DNA from: Pseudomonas typographi
Lineage (GTDB): Bacteria > Pseudomonadota > Gammaproteobacteria > Pseudomonadales > Pseudomonadaceae
Reading direction: 5' to 3'
DNA length: 64,000 bases
NCBI RefSeq assembly: GCF_014694385.1
Contig: NZ_JAAOCA010000027.1
Location: 1 to 64,000 of the forward strand
Position numbers and translations under genes: made by a program. Positions 46,047 to 53,384 of the stretch are shown piece by piece. Below the pieces are notes generated by a model, which was not told the DNA's origin, made no database searches, and saw only the letters and a list, made by a program, of their open reading frames with translations. Each line of letters starts with the position of its first letter. Position 1 is the first letter of the stretch.

Positions 46047-46991
46047 GTGAGCATTTGGCCCGGGGTTGCGGTAGGGGTGTTTTGCCTGAGTATTGGGGTG
46101 CATGCGTTGGCCGACGAAAAAGGGCCGCCCGGTATGTTCCAGGGTAACCAAGGGCCGCAAGGGCGTTTCCAGCAAAGTGCCCCGGCACAACAAGGCAGCC
46201 CCTCGCACCCTGCCCAAGGTAATGCTGGCCGCCCACAGGGTGGGCAGCAAAACATTAACCGCGCTCAGCCAGGCCAAGCCGCCCCTCACGGCAACCCGTT
46301 ACAACCCCATCCGGACAGCGTTCAACAAACCCAGCCGCCCATCAGGGGCGATTATCGCGACCTGCAGCCGCAAAACCGCCAGTGGCAGGCCGGCGGTGCC
46401 GGCCAGCGCGGTGGCGACGCCCGGGGACCGCGCGGTAACGGCTGGGGCCCTGGGCCGCAGTACCGGCCGGGCCAAATGGTTGATCGTTTCCCTGGGCAAA
46501 ACTGGCGGGTGCCCTACAGAGGGCAGGATTTCTTCTTCTCTGGCGGTTATTGGTACCGGCCCCAGGCGGGGCGGTATGTGGTCGTCACCCCACCCTATGG
46601 GATCCGCACCCATTACCTGCCCGATTATGCCACCCGCATGTGGATCGGCGGTGCGGTGTTCTTCCTTGCCGCGGGCACCTATTACCAATGGGTGGACGAC
46701 GAACAACAATACGTGGTGGTCAACCCGCCCCAAGGCGTACCGGCCACTGAGCCTGTTCAGGTACAGCCGGTGCAGCAGGCCGCCGCCGGCTATGACGTGG
46801 CGATTTACCCCGCCAATGGCCAAAGCCCGGCGCAGTTGGAGCGGGACCGTTACGAATGCCAGCAGTGGGCGAGCCAGCAGAGTGGCTTCGACCCGCGCAC
46901 GGCCACCTATGCACCGGCCGATGCGGTGGTGTACACCTATCGGCAAAATTTGGTGAACTGCTTGGTCAGCCGGGGCTATGGGGTTAACTAA
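46047..46991 (+). CDS. Secreted DUF6515-like protein
   Basis: A 314-residue exported protein. The start is GTG 46047 with GAGGAG about ten bases upstream. A signal peptide ends near HALA-DE. Residues 25-125 are low-complexity and rich in Gln, Gly and Pro. The C-terminal half holds the tyrosine-rich segment seen in DUF6515 proteins (GYWYRP, VVTPPYGIRTHYLP, YYQWV, YVVVNPP) and a membrane-like stretch WIGGAVFFLAAGTYY, then a helical end with Cys residues (ECQQW, LVNCLVSRGY). Function is unknown. It follows the toxin-like gene on the same strand after 234 bases; a functional link is not shown. Confidence 0.7.
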   Translation: MSIWPGVAVGVFCLSIGVHALADEKGPPGMFQGNQGPQGRFQQSAPAQQGSPSHPAQGNAGRPQGGQQNINRAQPGQAAPHGNPLQPHPDSVQQTQPPIRGDYRDLQPQNRQWQAGGAGQRGGDARGPRGNGWGPGPQYRPGQMVDRFPGQNWRVPYRGQDFFFSGGYWYRPQAGRYVVVTPPYGIRTHYLPDYATRMWIGGAVFFLAAGTYYQWVDDEQQYVVVNPPQGVPATEPVQVQPVQQAAAGYDVAIYPANGQSPAQLERDRYECQQWASQQSGFDPRTATYAPADAVVYTYRQNLVNCLVSRGYGVN

Positions 46992-47764
46992 ACGTTGCGA
47001 CGCCTCTGCTTCAAGGTGAAGCACTGGTCGAAGTGTTCCAGCAAAATGTCACCCACCACGGTTGAAGGGCTCATGGCTTCGCCGCGGGTGCCATATCGCG
47101 CCTCAAAGGCAGCACCATAAGCTGCTAGCAAATCGCAACGCACCTCGCCCTCGTTGTCGCTGAACCGGTTGGCGGAGAGACGATAAAGGGTGATAGGGCT
47201 GACAAACTCCACCCCTGAGGTTTCTTCCTGCGTAGCTTGAGGCCGCTTGGCCCTTCGGTCCAATGCGGGGGGCAGGCCATCAGCGATGGTGTCGTAGTCG
47301 CTAATACGGTGGGTGTTGCGGGCGGCTACCAGCGGATACAGTTTTGTATCTTTGAACACGCCCTCTTTCAACCGCTGCTTCAGCAACTGCGCCCTTGCAA
47401 CCCTTGGGCTTTTTTCAAGCAACTCATCCAGGATTTCGAAGGCGGCGTGCTCACGCTTCAACTCGGTCACGTCCATTTGCGAAACCTCGGCGAGGTAACG
47501 GGCGTGTAATACTAAATCGCCAGTGATGAGTTGGGACGAATAGTCTTCAAGCGCTTTACGAATAGCGTCGAGCGCCGCATGGCGATCGAGCAAGCGCTTA
47601 TGGGCGGGGCTGGGCATCTGGCCGGTAAACGTTTGCGGTGCGAAGTGTGCCTTGAGCAAGTCCTTAGCGAGCTTTAAATCCTCGTCGTTATCGCTCGTTA
47701 TATTGACTGTCAGGTCCGGGCAGCTCCCACAACGTTGGGCAGGGGCAAGCGATAGACCATGCAT
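46988..47764 (-). CDS. Orphan protein of unknown function (258 aa)
   Basis: A 258-residue soluble, charged, mostly helical protein with no signal peptide or membrane helix. No domain was recognised. It has an AGAGGAA ribosome site before ATG 47764. The Cys pair QRCGSC near residues 12-15 is the only obvious special feature. Residues 60-150 look like a helical bundle and residues 165-225 like a separate segment (GVEFVSPITLYRLSANRF). Its base composition is slightly lower in GC than neighbouring core genes. It overlaps the DUF6515 tail by four bases, convergent. It could be an effector or a partner of the accessory region, but this is only position-based. Confidence 0.6.
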   Translation of the reverse strand: MHGLSLAPAQRCGSCPDLTVNITSDNDEDLKLAKDLLKAHFAPQTFTGQMPSPAHKRLLDRHAALDAIRKALEDYSSQLITGDLVLHARYLAEVSQMDVTELKREHAAFEILDELLEKSPRVARAQLLKQRLKEGVFKDTKLYPLVAARNTHRISDYDTIADGLPPALDRRAKRPQATQEETSGVEFVSPITLYRLSANRFSDNEGEVRCDLLAAYGAAFEARYGTRGEAMSPSTVVGDILLEHFDQCFTLKQRRRNV

Positions 47765-47899
47765 TGATTGCGTTCCTCTTAGGCGGTTGGGTGATGCATG
47801 GGCCTACGATAGCGGTCGGCATGCACCTAAACGTTGCCCGGCATCAATGATGCCTTGGCCGGTTATGAACCAAGAAGTATCGAAAGGTTTCTGGTGGGA

Positions 47900-48006
47900 G
47901 TGTTTCAGATGCTCGCGCGAGCGTTGAGCTGTGAATGTTGTTGTCAGGCAAGGCGGCCTGGTGGCAAAAGGCACCGCCAAACCGGTGCAGCCAATGTCTG
48001 AAACAC
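47900..48006. repeat. Element with inverted GTGTTTCAGA ends
   Basis: GTGTTTCAGA (47900-47909) and its inverse TCTGAAACAC (47997-48006) bound about 107 bases with an inner GCTCGCGCGAGC palindrome (47911-47922). The layout is like a paired REP (REPIN) or a miniature element. Related motifs occur at 13161, 28791-28814 and 63242. Confidence 0.45.
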
Positions 48007-48014
48007 CACGCCCC

Positions 48015-48905
48015 TTAAGCCCCGACCACCTCGCGTGGGTCGGCATGCACCAGCACCTCGGCCTTAGGGAACTCACCGATGATGGCGGTTTCCACCCGGT
48101 CGCACAGTGCATGGGCCGCCGACAGGCTCAATTCGCCGGGCAGCTCCAGGTGCAATTGCACGAACCAGTGGTTACCCGACACGCGGGTGCGCAGGTCATG
48201 GGCACCCAGCACGCCGTCTATGTTGCACGCCAGGGCAAGCATCTGCTCGCTCACGTCGGCGGGCAGTTCTTTGTCCATGAGGATTTCGATACTTTCCCTG
48301 GCGATGTGCACGGCGCTCCAAAGGATGTACAGCGAAATCCCCAAGCCGAACAGCGCGTCCAGTTGTGGCCAGCCGAAGGCTGAGAGCAGCAAGGCCACCA
48401 AGATGCTGCCGTTGAGCATCAGGTCGGAGCGGTAATGCAGTGAGTCGGCGCGCACCGCGGTAGAGCCGGTTTCGCGGATTACCTTGTGCTGTAGGGTGAG
48501 CAGTGCGACCGTGAGCACCAGCGACAACAGCATGACCGCGATGCCCAGCCCTGCATCGCTGATCGGCTCCGGTGTGCGCAGCCGCTCTGCAGCCTGCACC
48601 CCGATCATCACCGCGCTCAGGCCGATGAACAAGGCCTGGCCCACCCCGGCCAAGGCTTCGGCCTTACCGTGCCCGTAGCGGTGATCGTCGTCGGCCGGGC
48701 GCAGGGCGTAGTGAATGGCTAGCAGGTTCAGGAACGAGGCGGCGCCGTCTAGCACCGAGTCGGTGAGCCCGGCCAGCAGGCTTACCGAACCGCTCAGGTA
48801 CCAGGCGACCCCTTTGGCCACGATCAGAATGCTGGCCACGCTCAACGAGGCACATGTGGCCAAGCGCAGCAAGCGGGCGTGGCGGTCGCTGGCGATGGTA
48901 GGCAT
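48015..48905 (-). CDS. Cation diffusion facilitator (FieF/YiiP-type) metal exporter
   Basis: A 296-residue CDF antiporter that exports Zn2+, Fe2+ or similar ions using protons. Six membrane helices hold the tetrahedral metal site: DSVLD in helix 2 and HYRSD in helix 5. The C-terminal cytoplasmic domain carries His/Asp ligands (HLELPG, HADPREV). It starts one base inside the stop of the lipoprotein gene (TGATG), so the two are an operon. Confidence 0.92.
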   Translation of the reverse strand: MPTIASDRHARLLRLATCASLSVASILIVAKGVAWYLSGSVSLLAGLTDSVLDGAASFLNLLAIHYALRPADDDHRYGHGKAEALAGVGQALFIGLSAVMIGVQAAERLRTPEPISDAGLGIAVMLLSLVLTVALLTLQHKVIRETGSTAVRADSLHYRSDLMLNGSILVALLLSAFGWPQLDALFGLGISLYILWSAVHIARESIEILMDKELPADVSEQMLALACNIDGVLGAHDLRTRVSGNHWFVQLHLELPGELSLSAAHALCDRVETAIIGEFPKAEVLVHADPREVVGA

Positions 48906-49324
48906 CAGGCCGCCGGCACCAGGCCATAGGCCGCCAGTTGTTCGGGGCTGCCGCGATGTTCGATCAGGCGCGGGTCGTCCAGTGGCAGGTGGCGCCCCAG
49001 TTGCTGTTGCAAGATTGCTTGCAGCCGCGCGCGGTTTACCGTGCCGTCTGGCTGCACGGCGGGGCGTAGCGTCGCGGGGTCGACTTGGGCATGGGTACCG
49101 CCCGGGAGGTAGATGGCGCCGGTGGCGATGTCTACGCCGAAGGCGATCACGCCAGGGATGATATAAAAAAGTAGGCCGATGGCATCGAGCACGGCGATCA
49201 CCGGGTCGACCCGGCCCTCGATCTGGCCGCGGCGTTCAGGCCAGAACAACGTGCCGCACCCGGCCAATTGGGCGAGCAAGGCCGCCACCAGGGTACCGCC
49301 AACCACACGATAGGGCATGCGCAT
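48905..49324 (-). CDS. Small YceK/YidQ-like lipoprotein
   Basis: A 139-residue lipoprotein with a signal peptide ending in the lipobox LAGC, followed by GTLFWPERRG. A hydrophobic segment (AIGLLFYIIPGVIAFGVDIATGAIYLP) resembles YceK/YidQ lipoproteins, and the C-terminal half is soluble. Function is unknown. It precedes the CDF exporter with an overlapping stop and start. Confidence 0.75.
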   Translation of the reverse strand: MRMPYRVVGGTLVAALLAQLAGCGTLFWPERRGQIEGRVDPVIAVLDAIGLLFYIIPGVIAFGVDIATGAIYLPGGTHAQVDPATLRPAVQPDGTVNRARLQAILQQQLGRHLPLDDPRLIEHRGSPEQLAAYGLVPAA

Positions 49325-49483
49325 GAAAAACTCCTAAGAGGTGAAGCGCCACGATACAGGCTAAGGGATGTTGCTGGAAACTCGGACCACAACCGGTGTG
49401 GCGAGGTTCGCGGTTATACGCGCAAGCCCACCAGGCGCCAACCCGAAATCGTTTCCGCCGGATGCTGTTTAGCGGCGCGGGCG

Positions 49484-50176
49484 CTACGCGGTGCTCACGC
49501 GGTTAACGCTACTGATGTGCCCGTTCCAGATCATCTCGTAGTGTGCGCGTTGGATAATGGCGGTGACGTGCCGGGGCGTCATCAGCGCCCAGCACAGGCT
49601 TCCGGGCGCCCGTACGGAACGGTACCGTAGGCCCGCACACCCCTCACGCTTGGCCACAGCGCCCAACTGCTGCGCAGCGGTGTAGTCATCAGCCGCATAA
49701 ATAGGTGCCGACAGCGGCAGCGTGGCGGCGTCCCGGGTGCCAGCATCGGTGAAGCTGCAAGCCAAGCCGCGGAAGGTGAACCGCTCGTAGCTCAGGCCAG
49801 CCACGTTCGACCAATAGCGATCCTGGTGGTAGCGCACTTCCGCGAGCGCGGTGTCCGGCGTATCGGCCAGGTAGAGCACGCCGAAGCTGCCATTGCTGAA
49901 GCGCGAGCCGGCTGGGTTCACATGGGTGAAGGGCGCCACGGCGTAGGCGCAGCCGGCAATGCCGAACGGTATCTCGCCCAGGGGCACCCGTTCGAGCCGG
50001 CCTACCTGGTTTTGTAGCCTGGGGTTGGTCAGCGCCTGGATCTGGTACAGCGCCTCGAACTCGGCGGCGTCGGCCACATCGTCGAACAGGTCGATGGGCG
50101 GGAATTTAGAGTTGACCAGCCGATAAGCCTGCAATGCCTCGCCTGCCCCTTCGGGCAGGTTCGCTAGCGTTACCAT
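49484..50176 (-). CDS. RES-domain toxin (NAD+ phosphorylase family)
   Basis: A 230-residue protein with a RES domain, the toxin of RES/Xre pairs that depletes NAD+. The core carries Arg and Ser in GSRFSNG, the Tyr in GVLYLADTPDTAL and the Glu in AEVRYHQDRYW. An N-terminal extension (1-70) precedes the RES core. It overlaps the antitoxin gene by seven bases and lies downstream of it, the usual order. Confidence 0.88.
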   Translation of the reverse strand: MVTLANLPEGAGEALQAYRLVNSKFPPIDLFDDVADAAEFEALYQIQALTNPRLQNQVGRLERVPLGEIPFGIAGCAYAVAPFTHVNPAGSRFSNGSFGVLYLADTPDTALAEVRYHQDRYWSNVAGLSYERFTFRGLACSFTDAGTRDAATLPLSAPIYAADDYTAAQQLGAVAKREGCAGLRYRSVRAPGSLCWALMTPRHVTAIIQRAHYEMIWNGHISSVNRVSTA

Positions 50177-50574
50177 TGGGCGCCCCGCAGCGCGTCGATT
50201 CGGCGAAACGTTTCGTACAGCGAAATGAAGTCCCCTTGCGCCATGATGTCGAGCGGCTTACGCCCGTTGAAAAAATCGTTGTGGTTCGCCATCGATGGGA
50301 AACCGTACACGTTGTCTGGGTTGTCGAACACCGTGCGCAGCGCGGCATGGATGTTCAGCACGAAGCTGACGCGTTGCATCTGATCCATGTCCAGGCCGAC
50401 CGACCATTCGCCATCGCTTTGCTTGGCCCGCGTGTAGGTGCTGCGGGAAATGCGCAAGATGCGGCAGGCCTGCTCGCTGGAGGTTTTCCACTTGTCGAGA
50501 GTGCGCAATGCGGCGCGCAGGCCCGTCACGCACTGGCCCTTGGTGAACGCTTCGGTCGGGAGAACTGGCGGCAT
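50170..50574 (-). CDS. Xre/MbcA/ParS-family antitoxin
   Basis: A 134-residue antitoxin. An N-terminal Xre-like HTH (about 15-60; ACRILRISRSTYTRAK) is followed by the DUF2384 toxin-binding domain (about 75-130; PDNVYGFPSMANHNDFFNGRKPLDIMAQGD), the part that occupies the RES active site. The ATG at 50574 is preferred; a longer reading to 50682 would cross the promoter. It overlaps the RES toxin gene by seven bases. Confidence 0.87.
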   Translation of the reverse strand: MPPVLPTEAFTKGQCVTGLRAALRTLDKWKTSSEQACRILRISRSTYTRAKQSDGEWSVGLDMDQMQRVSFVLNIHAALRTVFDNPDNVYGFPSMANHNDFFNGRKPLDIMAQGDFISLYETFRRIDALRGAQW

Positions 50575-50595
50575 AGTGTGATCTCGCGATTTTTC

Positions 50596-50635
50596 TGTAG
50601 ATTCAAATATAGGCATTATGCGTCTATAGATGCAA
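50596..50635 (-). promoter_or_regulatory. Promoter and likely operator of the RES/Xre pair
   Basis: On the - strand, TTGCAT (50630-50635) and TATATT (50606-50611) are 18 bases apart, ending about 32 bases before the antitoxin ATG. Overlapping it are two direct repeats, TGTAGATTCAA (50596-50606) and TATAGATGCAA (50625-50635), and an outer TATAG/CTATA inverted repeat (50609-50629). These are likely binding sites for the antitoxin, by analogy with other pairs. Confidence 0.5.
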
Positions 50636-50720
50636 TCTGGGCTAGGCATCATTGCCCGCATAGCACGCGGCAACACGGCCATTCACCGTTATACTGCTCG
50701 GCCATTCCCAGGGGGCTACC

Positions 50721-53243
50721 ATGAGTGCTTTGCCAATCGACGCCGCCTTGCCGGCCCTGCTCCAAGCGTTGAGCGATCGCCATGAGGTCGTTCTGCAGGC
50801 GCCGCCTGGGGCGGGTAAAACCACTCGCGTACCCTTGGCACTCTTGCGCCAGCCGTGGCTGCAGGGGCAGGCGATTATCATGCTCGAACCGCGCCGCTTG
50901 GCTGCGCGGGCGGCTGCACAGCGGTTAGCCAGCGAGTTGGGAGAGCAGGTCGGGGAAACTGTCGGATACCGGATTCGCTTGGAAAGCCGTGTAGGCCCAC
51001 GTACCCGGATCGAGGTGGTCACCGAAGGGGTCCTGGCCCGTAGGCTTCAGGAAGACCCCTCGTTGGACGGCGTTGGCCTGGTTATTTTCGATGAGTTCCA
51101 CCTGCGAAACCTGGAGGCAGACCTTGCCCTGGCGCTCACGCTCAATGGCCGGGGGCTGTTTCGAGAGGATCAGCCGCTGAAGGTGCTGTTGATGTCCGCC
51201 ACCCTGGAAGGTGAGCGCCTGTCTCGGCTGCTCGATGATGCGCCCATCGTCACCAGTGAGGGGCGAATGTATCCCGTGGCCACGATCTGGGGCAGGCCCC
51301 AGCAACCCGGCGAGTTCATCGAGCCGCGGGTGGTAACGGCCTGCCTGGACGCCTTGGCCGAGCAAACGGGCAGCATCCTGATCTTTTTGCCCGGCCAGGC
51401 CGAGATTCGACGTGTTTCTCAAGGCCTTCAGGGCAGCCTCGGCGACAATCAGGATATTTTGCTCTGCCCATTGCATGGTGAGCTGGATCTGGGTGCTCAG
51501 CAAGCTGCCATCGAACCCGCGCCGCCCGGAAAGCGAAAAGTCGTGTTGGCCACCAACATCGCGGAAACCAGTGTCACCATCGACGGCGTGCGTGTAGTCA
51601 TCGACGCCGGCCTGGAGCGGGTGCCCCGGTTCGACCCGCGCAGCGGCATGACCAGGCTCGACACCCAGCGCATCTCCAAGGCGAGCGCCACGCAGCGTGC
51701 GGGCCGCGCAGGGCGGCTGGAGCCGGGTGTGTGCTATCGGTTGTGGTCTGAAGCCCAGCATGAGCAATTGGCCGGCTTCAGTGCGCCGGAGGTTCAACAG
51801 GCGGACCTCGCGGGGTTGGCGCTGCAACTCGCGCGCTGGGGCGTACCGCCGGCCCAACTGAAATGGCTCGACATGCCACCGGCGGCTGCCTTCTCGCAGG
51901 CGTGCGATTTGCTGCATCGGCTGGGGGCCCTTCAACAGGGTGGGCAGCTAACCCAGCACGGCCAGGCCATGGCAGCGTTGCCTGCGCATCCTCGCATCGC
52001 TCACCTGCTGCTGCGCGGCCATGCGTTGGGCCTGGCCAGCCTGGCCTGCGATATGGCGGCCTTGCTGGGCGAGCGGGATATCCAGCGCGGGCTGGGTGCC
52101 GACGTGCACAGCCGATTAGCGATCCTGGCTGCACAGCCGCCTGCGCAGCGAAGCGAGCAAGGCGGGGTGCAACGGGCTCGCAAGCTTGCCAAGCAATACC
52201 GGTCCATGCTGCGCGGCCCGGTGACCGAGGCTGTCACGGACCCTCATCATGCGAGGTGGGTCGGGTGCCTGCTGGCCCTGGCGTATCCGGACCGGATTGC
52301 CCAGCAGCGCCGTGCCAACGGTGCCGAGTACCGCTTGGCCAATGGCCGGGCGGCGTTGTTCACCGAGCCCGACGCCTTGGTGAAATACCCCTGGCTGGTG
52401 GTCGCCGATTTGGGTAGCCGCCAAGGGCAGCGTGAAGAGCGCATTTACCTCGCCGCGGAGCTAGACCCCGGCTTGTTCGAGACGGCCCTGCACGATCAAC
52501 TCAGCCAGGTGGACGCGCTGGATTGGGACGAACGTGAGGGTGTGCTGCGGGCAGAGCGCCAGACCAAGGTGGGTGAGTTGATACTCGAAACCGCACCACT
52601 GCCTCACATCGATGAACAAATGCGTGGCCAAGCGTTGGTCAACTATGTTCGGCGCAAAGGCTTGGCGCTGTTGCCGTGGTCGCCAGCGTTGCGCCAATGG
52701 CAGGCACGTGTTGCCTTGCTGCGCAGCCTCGACCTGGACACCCATACGACCAGCGAATGGCCGGACCTCAGTGATGCGACGCTGACCGCGACACTGGAGG
52801 CATGGCTGGCGCCTTACTTGGGCAAGGTGACTCGGCTAAGCCATTTCGCCCAGCTCGACCTTGCCTCAATACTGCGAAACCTGCTGCCTTGGCCATTGCC
52901 CCAGCAACTGGAGGCCCTGGCGCCACAGTCGCTTCAGGTGCCTAGCGGGTCGAGTATCCGTATCGACTACAGCGAAGTCCCACCCATCCTCGCGGTGCGC
53001 CTTCAGGAGCTGTTTGGCCTTGGCGATACCCCGCGCATTGCCAACGGCAGGCAGGTGCTCAAGCTGCATCTGCTGTCGCCGGCACGTCGCCCGGTTCAGG
53101 TCACCCAGGACCTGGCGAACTTCTGGCGTACCACCTATGCCGATGTGAAAAAAGACCTCAAAGGCCAGTACCCCAAGCACTACTGGCCGGATGACCCGCT
53201 GCTCGCAGAAGCGACCGCCAAGGCCAAGCCCAGAGGGACCTGA
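50721..53243 (+). CDS. hrpB: ATP-dependent helicase HrpB
   Basis: An 840-residue DEAH-family helicase. Walker A is PPGAGKTT near residue 29, motif II is DEFH (followed by LRNLEADL), motif III is SATL, and motif VI is QRAGRAGR near residue 335. The HrpB-specific C-terminal domain (LLPWPL near residue 720) is complete. Biological role in bacteria is poorly known. TATACT at 50690-50695 may be its -10. It is conserved core DNA between the RES/Xre pair and the TonB receptor. Confidence 0.95.
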   Translation: MSALPIDAALPALLQALSDRHEVVLQAPPGAGKTTRVPLALLRQPWLQGQAIIMLEPRRLAARAAAQRLASELGEQVGETVGYRIRLESRVGPRTRIEVVTEGVLARRLQEDPSLDGVGLVIFDEFHLRNLEADLALALTLNGRGLFREDQPLKVLLMSATLEGERLSRLLDDAPIVTSEGRMYPVATIWGRPQQPGEFIEPRVVTACLDALAEQTGSILIFLPGQAEIRRVSQGLQGSLGDNQDILLCPLHGELDLGAQQAAIEPAPPGKRKVVLATNIAETSVTIDGVRVVIDAGLERVPRFDPRSGMTRLDTQRISKASATQRAGRAGRLEPGVCYRLWSEAQHEQLAGFSAPEVQQADLAGLALQLARWGVPPAQLKWLDMPPAAAFSQACDLLHRLGALQQGGQLTQHGQAMAALPAHPRIAHLLLRGHALGLASLACDMAALLGERDIQRGLGADVHSRLAILAAQPPAQRSEQGGVQRARKLAKQYRSMLRGPVTEAVTDPHHARWVGCLLALAYPDRIAQQRRANGAEYRLANGRAALFTEPDALVKYPWLVVADLGSRQGQREERIYLAAELDPGLFETALHDQLSQVDALDWDEREGVLRAERQTKVGELILETAPLPHIDEQMRGQALVNYVRRKGLALLPWSPALRQWQARVALLRSLDLDTHTTSEWPDLSDATLTATLEAWLAPYLGKVTRLSHFAQLDLASILRNLLPWPLPQQLEALAPQSLQVPSGSSIRIDYSEVPPILAVRLQELFGLGDTPRIANGRQVLKLHLLSPARRPVQVTQDLANFWRTTYADVKKDLKGQYPKHYWPDDPLLAEATAKAKPRGT

Positions 53244-53384
53244 CGTGCAGGCCCAGCAGAGCGTTTTCAACACACAACGACCACGCACCGGTAAGCCTTG
53301 GGCTCCGATGCGCTCCCTGGCTCGGCGCCTCCGGTCTGGGTTGCCCATTGAGCATTATTGGCGCCAATGCTTATAGACCAGGTA

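Noticed and set aside
45057..46289. A 410-codon open frame on the - strand over the toxin tail and the following gap
   Set aside because: Its residues show no domain. The + strand toxin-like frame runs through with coherent motifs, so the - frame is most likely a shadow.
47911..47922. GCTCGCGCGAGC as a regulator site
   Set aside because: A perfect GC-rich palindrome is expected by chance in this composition. It is better seen as part of the inverted-pair element around it.
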